This document shows positions 47,118 to 58,825 of a stretch of 64,000 nt of DNA, piece after piece. The notes below the pieces were generated by a model, which saw only the letters and a program-made list of their open reading frames with translations, ran no database searches and was not told the DNA's origin. Within the stretch, counting starts at the first letter, position 1, and every line of letters begins with the position of its first letter. A program made the position numbers and the translations under genes. The DNA is from Eleusine coracana subsp. coracana (lineage: Eukaryota > Streptophyta > Magnoliopsida > Poales > Poaceae), in contig CM064417.1 of assembly GCA_032690845.1 (NCBI GenBank), positions 34,850,432 to 34,914,431 on the forward strand, written 5' to 3'.

Positions 47118-47705
47118 TGTAAGCTTCATGACCATTGATGATTGTAGCCTCAAGGTATGAATGTTTTGGTGATTAATGACAATTATAAAATTATAGGCTA
47201 ATATCTACATGAGTGTTGTGTACGCAGGAATCAGCTTCTACTCTATTATAAATCCTATTGATGATGGTTGCCTTGACAGTTGATGACAATGACCACAAAC
47301 ATGGAGACTTGATGAGCTTGATGGAGTCCAAGTGTTGATGGAGATGGATCAAGGCTAAGGACAAGCTAGGAGCAAGTGTTTGGAACACTTGTTGAGTTGT
47401 TAGGGCGTTTGTCCATAGAAAAAACCGGAGTATCAAGGGGGTCTAGGTCACATCTCTTAGGTCACGCTAGTCGATGACGTGCATGGATGCTCGGTGAAAT
47501 TACAAAGCAATTGGTGGCAGTGGAGAGGCCAAGGAGCTGTTGGATGAAGTCAGGAAACGAAGTCAGGCAAAGACGAGGAGTTTCCGCTTCTAGAGATGGA
47601 GACCGGACAGAGGGGTCGTGAAGACCGTACTGTATAGTCATCAAAGTAGACTTCATATCAGAAGAGAATTGCTAGGAGGAATCTGTCGGCGCAAACACCC
47701 GTAGA

Positions 47706-47948
47706 AACCAGACAGTACGATCTACAGACTGGATGGTCTGATCTGTATGTATGGGAGCAGGACAGAGAGGAATCAGAATGGAGTCGTCTCTGGAATGAAC
47801 AGGACTTGTAGAGACCGGACGGTCCGATCTATAGACCGGACAGTACGGTAGGTACATGGAACATCAGTGGACAGAGAGCAACGGCTCTAGAGGAGCCGTC
47901 CAGTAGAGACCAGACAGTCCGGTCTCTGCCAGACCGGACTATACGATC
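47706..47948. repeat. Near-palindrome pairs in LTR copy D
   Basis: Matched words recur at 47719 and 47740 (gatct, 21 bp apart), at 47813 and 47834 (gaccgga, 21 bp) and at 47908 and 47932 (gacc[a/g]ga, 24 bp). Copy C keeps the second and third pairs with the same spacings (13664/13685 and 13759/13783) but has a single copy at the first site. Confidence 0.75.
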
Positions 47949-48003
47949 TGTACGTCCAGAAAGGCTGCTTCATGGAGCAATGGCTAGTTTGAGCTTGGAA
48001 GCC

Positions 48004-48011
48004 TATATAAA
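48004..48011 (+). promoter_or_regulatory. LTR TATA box (copy D)
   Basis: TATATAAA preceded by agcc, conserved in copies A and C. Confidence 0.55.
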
Positions 48012-48808
48012 GTCCTTTTTGGGGTCTTAGAGATCACTCTTGGCCATTGGGATTGCTTGGAGCATCAGTAGGGAGCCAAGAGAAAAAGAGAGGAGCACTA
48101 GGAGGAGATATTGGATATCTTGAGAGTGCTAGAGAGGGTAACTAGAGCATTCATACACATCTAAGGGTAGGGTGTTCTTGAGAGTGTATCCTAGGTTGTT
48201 ACTCTTGGTCTATGGTGAAACCTAGACGGTTAGGCGTCAGTGACGAGCCTATCGTGATAGGTTGTGGAGGCCGTCACACGTTTCTACACGGTTTGAGCTC
48301 GCTGTTGAAAGGAGCATCGATAGTGAGCGCTCGTGTTGGCTTGGGAAGTCTGGCAAGTTCTCAAGGGAGGCGAGCTGTGCCTTGGTGGCAGCGGTGATAC
48401 AACCGTGTCTTTACTCCGAGAGTGATTGCGGGCTCGTGTGCAAGAACTCCACTTGCTAGCGGGAGGGACCGCACTCCGGCGGGAGTGGTCCAACAAGGAC
48501 TAGGGTAAGATACCATCCTTCCGATACCTCGGGGAAAAAAATAATGAGCATTCCTTGACCCCTATCTTTACCATTCACAATTATGTGCTACAGTTGATAG
48601 GTTGACTTGAGGCTTGCATAGGCTAGTGTCTTTTAGCTTTCGTATTGCAAGCATCATGAACACTAGTATGTGTAGGATCTTGGTCTCCTAGAATTGTTAG
48701 ATTGAAACGATTGCTAGGGGTCGAGCGAGGAAGTTGAAGTATTTGTTGATTGTGGTCGGCTTACCGATTCACCCCTCCCCCTTTTCGATACGTCTTCGAT
48801 CCTTACAA

Positions 48809-48822
48809 TTGGTATCTGAGCC
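48809..48822 (+). promoter_or_regulatory. Primer binding site (initiator tRNA-Met type)
   Basis: TTGGTATCTGAGCC, one base from the TGGTATCAGAGC standard of plant Copia elements, two bases after the LTR end. Confidence 0.8.
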
Positions 48823-48869
48823 AAGTGCTCAATCTAGAAGCTTCACCGCCTTGAATAAGGATACCGGGA

Positions 48870-50780
48870 GAGGTGGGGAGTGTTTCCATATTTAATAGTG
48901 AGGACTACAACTATTGGAAGGCTCGCATGCAAGCCTAACTTGAGTCCCTTGATCCAGAGATATGGAAGGTGACCCATGAGACAGATTCAGATGTTAATTC
49001 GCTTGATCCTGATTTCATTAAGCACAACGCTAAGGCCAAGAATGCTTGTTTGCATGCATAACTAAGGATGGCTTTGCTAGAGTGGATGCTAGTTCAACAA
49101 CATATAGTATTTGAAATCAAATCAAGGATATTCATGAGGGCACTCATGATGTGAAGGAGGAGAAGTACTATGTGCTCAAGAACAAGTATGATATCTTTAC
49201 TAGATTGCCACATAAGAGAGCTAACACTATGTATTCTTATTTTCATGTGCTAGTTGAGGAGATCAACTCTCTTGAGGATGACTTCAAGCTCAAGACAATT
49301 GAGGTGATCAAAAGATTTGTGAGGCTATTCAATGACCCCAAGTATGAGTCCATCATCACCTACACCCTTCAAGATGACCTCAAGACAAAGACCATTCAAG
49401 AAGTTCTTGGGAAGATCATTGCCTTTGAGAGCTATCAGTTGGGTTTGGATGATCCACAACCATCCAACCTAGCTCTTCAAGCTGAGAAGCAAGAAGCTAT
49501 CAAGAGCAAGAAGAGCAAGAAGAAGCTGGTCATCGATGAAGAAGAAGAAGAAGAAGATGATGATGATGATAACTTGAGTGAGGACTTGACACTTCTCATG
49601 AGAAGAATGAAGACATTCAAGAACAAGTCCGTCTCCAAGTCCAAGGGAAAATGCTTCAACTGTGGCTCCAAGAATCACTTTGTTCGAGATTGCCCCAAGC
49701 CAAAGAAGAAGAAGATCCCAAAGACAAACACAAGAAGAAGAGGTACTTCAACAAGGACAAGGGCAAAGGCAAAGAGCACAAGAAGAAGTTCTCACGCAAG
49801 GCTCTTGTTAGGGAGTGGACAAGTGATAACTCAAGTGAAGAATCCTCTTCCTCAAGTGATGATGAAGAAGTGGTCGGTCTAGCCATCATGGAGACCACTC
49901 TACCTCGATCTCTTCCTCCACCTCCCACGTGTCTCATGACCTTGAGCCAACTTCGAGATAGTGAGGATGAGAGCAGCGACAATAGCGATGATGAGGAGCT
50001 CTCCAACACCGAGTTTTGGAATATGCTTGAGCAAGCTCCTGATATCACTGTCAAGAAGTCCAAGATGTTAGAGATGGTAAGAAAAGATTGTAAGTTGGCT
50101 AAGGACCATGTTGATGATCTTGAGAGTGAGCTCAATGACTTTGTCACTTCTCATGAGGCCCTAAACAAGATTTTTGACAAACTCAAGGGTGATCATGTAG
50201 AGATACATGAGAAGTACGAGGCCCTTGAACTTACTTTTGAAGTCATCAATGTTGATAACCTTGTCTCTCCCTCCTCTAATTCATCAAAGAGCGATGTTTC
50301 CACTATGTGTGATGAGCTAACCACCTCGGACAAGGTTTATTCTATTGAGCATTCTATTTTGAAGGAATACCATTAGTTCAAGGAAGAGAGGAAGATGGTG
50401 ATGGACGACTTTGAGAAGCTTGCACGTGGTAGAGCCATCCACAGGGACATTCTTGGGAGGAGTCTTGTGAACAACATCTCCCACCATGGTCTTGGCTCAT
50501 ATCCCGCCATCATTGACACCATTGGGAAGAGTGACTCCATTTCTACATGGGTCAAACCCCTACTCACCAACGACTACTATTGCGAGAGGTGTTGCAAGGA
50601 TGGTCACACCACAAGGAATGCCCTTTGGTGAGAGATTCCATTATTTTGCCTAACGCTAACTTGTTCCATAAGAACATCCATTTCAAGTTTTTTAGGGACA
50701 ATGATGGCAAGGTGAAAGCAAAGGTTTTGGGACCACCAAACATGAAGAGAAAGGTCAGGAGAATGTGGGTGCATTGTTGA
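48870..50780 (+). pseudogene. Copia-type gag, broken by stops and frameshifts
   Basis: The N-terminal part reads EDYNYWKARMQA (48901 on) with stops in the next 250 bp. The main part (49151-49882) is the gag core, with LPHKRANTMYSYFHVLVEE and TIQEVLGKIIAFESYQL. It is followed by an acidic run and a zinc knuckle, CFNCGSKNHFVRDC (CX2CX4HX4C). The frame then moves to 49651-50376, which is acidic and Ser-rich with a coiled coil. A second knuckle lies near 50580 (CERCCKDGHTTRN); the codons after it need a one-base shift to give the last Cys. Downstream text reads LFHKNIHFKFFRDNDGKVK and ends in RMWVHC. This order is typical of SIRE/Maximus Copia gag. No pol follows. Confidence 0.75.
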
Positions 50781-51031
50781 TCATGAGAGGTCAACTAAGC
50801 ACAAGTGAGTGCCAAAGATCAAGACCTAGAAGATGATGGTGGTGGTGGACGGGGAGCTTACTTCAAGATCAAGTGAAGTCCATCACAAGTGACGTGGACC
50901 TCAACGTTATATCTACTCATGAGGGAGGTAACCGTGTTTGTTTTTAGTAGTTGTAGTGTGTTCTTTCTTTCTTGCATCACATGGTAACTAGGACTTCTTT
51001 GTGACTAGTATGTTTTGCACCCATGCATGTG

Positions 51032-51034
<3 letters not shown>

Positions 51035-51081
<47 letters not shown>
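51035..51081. repeat. (AT)n microsatellite
   Basis: About 23 AT units without interruption, inside the Copia-type element downstream of gag. Confidence 0.9.
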
Positions 51082-51084
<3 letters not shown>

Positions 51085-51621
51085 TAGTCAATGTCTAACC
51101 CGCTCAAGATAGCTATAAGCAAGGGGGAGTGCTTGAGATAATGGTTTGTCTTCTCTCAAGGCAAGGGTATGGATTATAGTGATTAAGCTTGAGAGGGGTT
51201 CAAAATTGACATTGTTGGGTTTCCTTTGTGACTTATTTAATGTTGCTTGCATTCACATGACATGTTTAAATTTCATGTAATATGCTTGTTGAATGCATCA
51301 TATATGAAACATAAAGTAGGCTTGTAACACTTGGAGAAAATGGAGCCTAATTACCAATATGAGAATACATCTCCAAAAGTGCGACCAAAGAAAAGGATTG
51401 TGCTTCATGCCCATTGAGCAAGCTCTTGTGAACTCTGAGGTTAAATCTACTCGCACGGTTCATGGATTAAGGCTCATACATACCCTTTTGGTTCTTAATT
51501 GCCTTGGTTCTTCTTTGCTCGGTTTTTATTTGCCATTTGCGAAAACTGTTAGGCCATTGTGGGCCACTGTTTGAAAAGAAGTGATTGAGAGTTTCCTTCA
51601 TTCTCCAAATGTGGTGTTTAT

Positions 51622-52192
51622 TTGGATGATGAGCCTATCATGATAGGTTGTAAATACTGTCACACGTTTGTATATGATTTGAGCTCGCCGTTGAAAGAAG
51701 CATCAATAATGAGTACCCGTGTCAGCTCGGGGAGTCTGGCAAGTTTTCAAGGGAGGCGATCTTGTGTGTTGGTGGCAGCGGTGACGCAACCGTGTCTTCA
51801 CTCTGGGAGTGATTGCGGGCTCGTGTGCGAGAACTCCGCTTGGTAGCAGGAGGGACCGGCACTCCGGCGGGAGTAGTCCAATAAGCATTAGGGGAAGGCA
51901 CCATCCTTCCGATACCTCGGGAAAAAATTCATGAGCATTTCTTGACCTCTCTCTTTACCATCCCGCAATTATGTGCTATAGTTGATAGGTTGACTTGAGG
52001 GTTGCATAGGCTAGTGTGGCTTAGCTTCCGTAATGCACACATCATAAACACTAGCATGTGTAGGATCTTGGTCTCCTAGAATTGTTAGGTTGCAACGATT
52101 GGTAGGGTCGAGCGAGGAAGTTGAAGTATTTGTTGATTCTAGTCGGCTTACCGATTCACCCCCCCCCTCTCGGTACGCCTTCGATCCTTACA
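51622..52192 (+). repeat. Truncated 3' LTR of the Copia-type element (copy E)
   Basis: Aligns with the last 570 bp of copy D (gatgagcctatcatgatagg onward) and ends ccttaCA at 52192. The first 1.1 kb of the LTR, including the TATA box, is missing. Confidence 0.8.
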
Positions 52193-52595
52193 CGGCTCCG
52201 ACCGCCTCCCCGCGCGCGAGGACGTCGAGCCACCATCCTCCCTCCTCCACGGGCGCAAGGATGCTGAGCCACTCTCCTCCCTCCTTCACGGGCGTGCGGG
52301 CTCCATGTCATCGGCGGCGTCCTCCCTGCAGATCTAGCAGCACGGGCCTTGGGCCAAGGTGGATGGGCCTGGATCTAGCGGGCTCCGATGCAGTTTTTTT
52401 TTTGTTTTTTGGGTTTAGTAGTAGCGGTGGGTGACATTCTGACCCACCGCTAGTAATCTTGTTCTAGCGGTGGTTTATGTGGTCAACCGCCGCCATAGTG
52501 CATGATTTTCAGCTACGCCGGCGTAGCAGCGGTTTGGGTAACCCGTCACTATAGTTCCTTTTAGTCCGCCACAATAGACCTTTTTTATAGTAGTG
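52193..52595. mobile_element. Right end of a CACTA derivative
   Basis: A GC-rich section is followed by sub-terminal repeats (tagcggtgg, ccaccgcta) and a terminal ttttttatagTAGTG. The end read inward is CACTACTATAAAAAAGG. Confidence 0.7.
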
Positions 52596-53538
52596 TATAT
52601 AGAGGGTTATATATAAAATATGGGTCAACAAAGCATCTCTCATCCATGTCAGCATCTGACAAGGTGCCACTTAAGCAAAATTGATACCTCGTGTTCAGAT
52701 TAGACCTAAAACAGTGCGCTTAAACAAATCATAGGACGTTCTCGCACCAGTATCAAGTTCTTAGATAAATTGGCCGCCATCTACAAAGCCAAGCAAAAAA
52801 CATGTGGAACACGCGCGTAACAAATGCTTAATTCATCAGCTGTATACGAACGTTGAAGAGTCACTGCTCTAGTGACAAAGTATGTGACGGATGCATACGT
52901 TGCAAGAAGCCAAAAACTCCATCACAGAATTATATTCAAAATCAGAGACACGTATTATCAAGTTTATTTATAGTGTTAAGATATTTGTTATGGTGCTTGG
53001 AATTACTATGAACTATATCCTGCAAATCAAAATTACTTTATCTGTAGTATTACCAGTATATCTAATCACTCTACACTGGAGCCTGTACCGTGGTGAAATA
53101 TCATTCCTAGTAGGTCAAAATCTCAGATACCTGATCAAAGGTGCTGCTCCGAGAATATTTAGAGTTGGGGTGTTTGGCTGGTTCTTAGTCGCTCTGAACT
53201 AGAGTTTGGCTTCGGAGCCATGTCAAACACGCCCTTTGTCTTGTCCTACCTGGCGGGTTCAGGTGCTAGCCATTCCCCCTATTGTTAAAAATATTTTCCA
53301 TCCTATTTTTCTTTACTTTGAGATACATGTATATTATCTGGCCCCACAGCCTCACACCTAGGTCTCTCTAGGATCGTAAAGAACCGTAAGAGAAGTTTAT
53401 GACAGGAAAAATGAGTGTATAATTCTGTCACTGTTATGAATTCGTGAGAGACATTGTGTTGGGAATTGACAGAGATAAGGCTATGTGTGGTAATATTGGA
53501 AACTATACACAACGAATGTGACGTAGTTCAAAAGCATG
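52596..53538. other. Spacer with one tiny possible MITE
   Basis: 53168-53234 begins GGGTGTTTGGC and ends tgtcaaacacgccc, an inverted pair with one indel that could be a very short MITE. The rest is unassigned. Confidence 0.4.
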
Positions 53539-53559
53539 CACTACCACAAATAGGCTCTG

Positions 53560-53800
53560 TAGTGGCGGCAGCCCAAAGACCACAGCGGCGCAGCCCAAAG
53601 TGAGCCGCTGCTACAGAGCCTAGGAGGCCTGCCGCGGTGTGAGCCGCCGCTATAGAGCCCCCTATAGTGGCGGTTGACATTATCAACCGCCGTTATAAAT
53701 GGCCTCAGTTTATAGCGGCGGTTGACAATGCCAACCGTCGCTATTTAGAGAATACTAGCGGCGGTTGACAATGCCAACCGCCGCTATAAAGTGCCCAAGT
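53560..53800. repeat. Sub-terminal repeats at the CACTA left end
   Basis: Alternating units of tagcggcggttgaca and its complement (tgccaaccgccgctataa). They can form hairpins and are expected transposase-binding sites. Confidence 0.75.
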
Positions 53801-54236
53801 TATAAAAGTCGCGTTCGGATAGCTCCGGCCCTCACTCGAACAGTGGCGGCCCAAAAATTTAAACAAATCACAAAAATCAAGGGGGGAAGGTTTTGAGTTT
53901 GTTTTTTTTTGCAGAAATTTGCTCTCTGAGGTAAGGGGATTTCATCCCATTGGTTTTTTTGTGCTCTCATTTTGAAATCAAGTAGAATTTTCGGTTTTAA
54001 GTTTGATAGATTTTCATCAAATTTTACCTAAATTCGTTTGATTTGGATGGTTCTACTTGGTTATAGTTGAAGTTTATGAAGGCATATATCATCTTTTTTC
54101 ATCACTATATAAAAAAATTATTATATTTAGCTTGTTTTATGTCAATGAGAATCTAGATCTAGTTTGGTTTTTAAAAGAGAGAGAAAGTAGTATTAGGGCA
54201 AGAGGGATGTTAATTATTTTATTATCTTTTGATAAA

Positions 54237-54484
54237 AATTAAATAATATATAAAATAATTTTATGTTTGTTTCATTTTACCTTGCATAATATTTCTCACT
54301 TCATGTATATTATTTTTCAATGTTTATATATTTAGTTAATATTTAATTTTTTTGTTACACATAATTAATTAATTAATTTCTAATATTTTTTGGCTAGATG
54401 GTGATAAAAGTTAAATAATATATAAAATAATTTGATGTTTGTTTCATTTTATCTTGCTAATATTTTTCACTTCATGTAATATTC
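54237..54484. repeat. Direct repeat, about 174 bp apart
   Basis: Copies of ttaaataatatataaaataa followed by tatgtttgtttcatttta occur at 54239 and 54413, in the leader before the transposase. Confidence 0.7.
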
Positions 54485-54485
54485 A

Positions 54486-54531
<46 letters not shown>
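54486..54531. repeat. (AT)n(AG)n microsatellite
   Basis: About 11 AT units followed by 12-13 AG units. Confidence 0.9.
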
Positions 54532-54616
54532 TGAGTGAATGTTTAAACTTTTTGTCACACATAATTAATTAATGAATTTTGATAATTTTTTGGGTTTCTG
54601 TTCAAGGCCGTTCGCG

Positions 54617-57118
54617 ATGGATTGATCTTGGATGTACGAGGCACCAAGACCGGGTCTAATATTCTTACAAGAAGTTTCCAAATTCATCGAAGCGGCCGCA
54701 CAACATGCTCGACGTGAACGGACGACTGATATATATTGTCCGTGTTTTGATTGCAAAAATCAGAAGCTGTGGAATGATATAGAAGTAATAAAGTCACACT
54801 TGATGCGGAGGGTTTTTGTTGAGGGGTACACGAGATAGACAAAACATGGTGAGGAACATACGGTTTGCATTGAGTACAAACGGAATGAACCCATTCGCTC
54901 AAATAAGGAATCCGCATAGCACTTGGCCAGTGATACTAGCAATGTACAACATTCCACCATGGTTATGCCATAAGCGTAAGTACCTACTGCTGACCACTCT
55001 TATATCTGGGCCTAAAGAACCTGGTAATGACATAGACATGTTCTTAGTACCATGGTTCGAAGACCTGCAAAAACTATGGTTGGAGGGGGTCCGTATATGG
55101 GATGAGTATCAAAGAGAGTACTTCACGCTCAGAGCAATTATTTTTTTCACGATAAGTGATTCCCCGGCACTAAGGGCGCTATCAGGACAGGTCAAAGGAA
55201 ATGCGGCATGTTTCATATGCGTTGATGATACATCCCATGTGTACCTTCTAGCATCCCAGAAGCTGGTGTATACGCGAAACCGCCGATTCTTACCAGTAAA
55301 ACACAGGTATCACGCGATGGCTAGACACTTTGATGGCAAAGTTGAGAACGACACAGAACCTCGACGTTGTACTAGCAGGGTCGTGTTTGACCTTGTTAAA
55401 AATATCAGTGTTGTTTTTGAAAGCCGGTGAAAGGAGCCAAAAAGGCAAAAGGTCTCATGCCGTTTAAGAAGAAATCCATTTTCTTCATATATTTCAATTA
55501 TTGGAATGAATTGTAAGTGAATCATGCCTTCGACTGGATGCATATTGGGAAGGGTGTATTTGATAGTAGTAGCGGACTTATACTCGACCAACCCGGTAAG
55601 ACAAAGGATGGACTCAACGCACGTAGAGATCTTGTAGTGATGGGAATAAGATCAAAGCTCCATCCGCAAAAAAGAGCAAATGGAAAGTACTTTCTCCCCC
55701 CGGCAGCCTATACACTTACGATTGAGGAGAAAACAACATTCTATAAGTGCCTCAATGGGATTAAAGTACCAACGGGTTTCTCATTGAATATCAAGAATCT
55801 TGTAAACATGGAAGAGTTAAAGATAAGTGGGTACAACACTCACGATTGACACACAATGCTTTTGGTGTTTCTCCCAATTGCTATCATAGCTGTTAAATCA
55901 CCATAGCTGAAGTTGGCTGTAACTCGCCTTTGCTACTTCTTTAACGCGGTATCGAAGAAGGTCATAACTAAAGATGAGTTAAATGACCTACGGACCCACA
56001 TGAAGGAAACAATGTGCATACTTGAGATGGTATTCCCTCCATCCTTTTTTGATATGATGGAACACTTTATGATTCATATTGTTGACCAGATCTCTGCATT
56101 GGGCCCTGTCTACCTGCATCAGATGTTTCCGTTTGAGAGGTTCATGTATGTATTGAAACGCTATGTATGTACTCGTTCACATCCAGAGGGTTCTATGATC
56201 GAGGGCTATACAACTGAGGAGATCATCGAATGTTTCTCAGATTACATTAATGATGATAGCAGATCAATTGGTCTCCCCGTGTCTCGTCATAAGGGTAGAT
56301 TATCTGGAAAAGGTACGAAAGGACGTAGATCGTTCATCGACCATGACTTCAAACGAGTGGACCAAGCACATTTCAGCGTATTGCAACAGACGCAGATTGT
56401 GGGACCATACTTTGAGAAACATCTGTTAGAGCACCGCCAGAACAACAAGGATGCAACTGATAAATGGATCATATACGAGCATAAGCGCTCTTTCACATCA
56501 TGGTTTAGCTCTCTAGATCTTTCAAGTGGTGAGTCCGTGGAGGAGAAAATGTTGAGAAAGTTAGCTAATCGCCCGAGAAGAACCGTGGTTACCTTTCAGG
56601 CATACGACATCAATGGTTTTACCTTCTACACCCAACAAAAGGATAAGAAGAGCAAGTATCAAAACAGCGGTGTACGAGTAGAAGCCATTGACGAAAAGGA
56701 CCAGACGACCTCGTATTACGGGTATATTGAGGAAATATGGGAGCTAGATTACGGTGCAAATTTACAGGTTCCCATATTTAAATGCAAATGGGTGAAGCAC
56801 CCTAATGGCATCGAAATTAATGAATATGGTTTCACAATTGTTGATCTTAACAATGTTGGGCACAAAGATGAGCCTTGGATACTTGCCAAGACTGTGGAAC
56901 AGGTGTTTTATGTACTTGATCCAAAGGACAAAAAGAAATACATTATTGTTCCAGGTAAACAAAGAATCGTTGGAGTGGAGAATGTGGAGAATCGAGATGA
57001 CTACAATCAATATGACGAGGAGCCATGTTTCATAGATGTGAAAAATTTTAAAGTCTTGGAAGCAAGACTCTCCTTTGCTGGCGGAATGCTCTACATGCGC
57101 ACCAATCACTGCCAATAA
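54617..57118 (+). pseudogene. CACTA TNP2-type transposase, internally deleted and broken
   Basis: ATG at 54617 is followed by TGA at 54623. The text then reads SWMYEAPRPG and continues as a transposase-associated domain with CPCFDCKNQKLWND (Cys pair) to GYTR and TAG at 54836. The text jumps to FALSTNGMNPFAQI, late in TNP2, so about 250 residues of TNP2 are deleted near 54864. TNP2 continues to 55430, with HSTWPVILAMYNIPPWLCHK and ISGPKEPGNDIDMFL. The frame shifts, TAA at 55514, then NHAFDWMHIGKGVFDSSSG and DUF4218 with stops near 55846 and 55905 (HMKETMCILEMVFPPSFFD). The last frame (55913-57118) ends in a DUF4216 domain (VRVEAIDEKDQTTSYYGYI). These proteins bind the element ends and catalyse excision. 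At least six lesions make it inactive. Confidence 0.8.
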
Positions 57119-57811
57119 AAAGTCATTCAAGGATAACTCAAGCATCATGTAATTTTATTTTGTTAAGTATCTTTTATTATTCCAACCTTGTATTATGTTC
57201 TATGTAATTTATGTTTATTGGAATATAAAGATTGTGTAACTTATTTTTATAAGCATCATGTAGTTTAAAGTTATAGGGGCTAAAAGGTAAATATAAAAGA
57301 GTTTAGGGACCTATTTGTAATTTTATAAAAAGACAAGAATTAAAGTGTAAAAATATTAGGACTGAAATGTAATTAATAAAAAGTATAGGGTTGTTTCTGC
57401 AAAAGTTGAGGACCTAAACATAATTTTAATTAAGTACAAGGGCCTAAGTGTAAAAATACAAAAGTAATATATAATTAATTATAATGAACTCAGGGGGTTC
57501 TTTTGTAAAATTACAGGGCTAAGATATTATTTATAAAAAAAATCAATAGTACAATTTTTAGAAAATCAATAGTACAATTTTTAGAAAATCAATAATAGGG
57601 TTGTTTCTGCAAAACTTTAGAACCTAACATTAATTTTTATGAAGTATAGGGACCTAAGTGTAAAAAGACATGACTAAAACATAATTAATAATGAACTCAT
57701 GGGTTCTTTTGTAAAATTCTAGGGCTTATATATTCTTTATAAAAAAATAAGGGCTAAAATGAATAATACAATTTTTGGAAAATGAATAACACAATTTTTT
57801 TTAAAAAAATT
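57119..57811. repeat. AT-rich spacer with a degenerate tandem repeat (about 210 bp)
   Basis: Two diverged copies at about 57385-57560 and 57595-57770 share agggttgtttctgcaaaa and ttcttttgtaaaatt. No ORF. Confidence 0.6.
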
Positions 57812-58030
57812 GACATGTTTTTAGCGGCGGCTAACAAAGTAAACCGCCGCTATAGCTTTGTAGCGGCGGTTTGCTTTGTGACCCGCCGCTAAAGAGAATT
57901 TCGTTATATGGGGCGCGGGCCCAAACCGACATGTTTTTAGCGGCGGCTAACAAAGTCAACCGCCGCTATTGCTTTGTAGCGGCGGTTTGTTTTGTGAGCC
58001 GCCGCTAAAGAGAACTTTGTTTTATAAAGT
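57812..58030. repeat. Two copies of a CACTA sub-terminal-like array between the two CACTA genes
   Basis: Each copy (57812-57905 and about 57930-58022) reads acatgtttttagcggcggct, then accgccgctat, tagcggcggttt and gccgctaaagaga. They are about 85-90% alike by eye. The units match those beside the left terminus. Confidence 0.75.
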
Positions 58031-58765
58031 GGGGCACAGGGGGCCCAAACCCTAACCACCGCGTCGAGAAGAGATGACGTTGTTAGGCTGCCTAAGTCGC
58101 AAGCGCCGCCGCCTCCTCTCTCCTCGTCCTCCGTCCCCGAGCGCCACGGTGGGCACCCTCCTCATCCCTGAGCGCCGCTGTGGGCCCCCTCCTCATCCCC
58201 TAGCGCTGCCATGGGCCCCCTCCTCATCCTCGAGCGCTGCCACGGGCCCCCTTCTCGTCCCCTAGCGCCGCCGCAGGCCCCCTAGCTCTCTACATCCCTG
58301 ACCACCGCTGCGCCCCTCGTCGATGTCCGCCTCGCCCCCTCCTCGACGGCCGCCTCCGTCCCCGAGCACCGCACGGGCCTCCCTCCTCCTTCCCCCAGCG
58401 CCGCCACGTCCACGGCTGCCCTCCTCCCCGAGTTTGGCCACCGCAGGCACGGGCCCCCTCCTCTCTGAGCTCCATCACTGCAGGCACGACCCCCCTCCTC
58501 GTCCCCGAGCACCACCATGGGCCCCCTCCTCGTCCCCTAGCACCGCCACGGGCCTCCTCCCTCTCTGCATCCCCAACCACCGCTGCGCCCCTCGTCGACG
58601 TCCGCCTCCGTCCCCGAGCACCGCGCGGGCCTCCCTCCTCCTTCCCCTAGCGCCGCCACATCGACGGCTGCCCTCCTCCCCGAGCTTCGTCGCCGTAGGC
58701 ACGGGCCCCCTCCTCCCCAAGCTCCATCGCCGCAGGCACGGGCCGCCTCCTCTGACCAGGTGCAC
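58031..58765. repeat. GC-rich tandem region
   Basis: Repeated text such as ccccgagcaccgc, gggccccctcctc and cttcccc recurs about every 50-150 bp. It resembles the GC-rich middles of the non-autonomous CACTA elements here. Pro/Ser-rich open frames on both strands are compositional. Confidence 0.6.
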
Positions 58766-58766
58766 C

Positions 58767-58818
<52 letters not shown>

Positions 58819-58825
58819 GTATGTG
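58767..58825. repeat. (CT)n(GT)n microsatellite
   Basis: About 7 CT units followed by about 15 GT units and a few ATGT units. Confidence 0.9.

Larger units (their letters stand above)
47118..48807 (+). repeat. 5' LTR of the Copia-type element (copy D)
   Basis: Begins TGTAAGCTTCATGACC and ends gatccttaCA directly before the primer site, 1690 bp. It aligns with copies A, C and E. Near-palindromic pairs of the GACCGGACGGTCTGGTC type lie at 47706-47948. Confidence 0.85.
47118..52192 (+). mobile_element. Copia-type (SIRE/Maximus-like) element carrying gag only
   Basis: 5' LTR 47118-48807, tRNA-Met-type primer site from 48809, gag 48870-50780, about 0.8 kb of non-coding interior and a 3' LTR reduced to its last 570 bp (51622-52192). 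Protease, integrase and reverse transcriptase are absent. The flanking 5-mers (tgggt and cggct) do not match, consistent with later deletion or rearrangement. Confidence 0.8.

Noticed and set aside
49469..50147. Ser-rich minus-strand open frames
   Set aside because: Antisense of the acidic gag region (GAA/GAT runs read as Ser/Phe codons).
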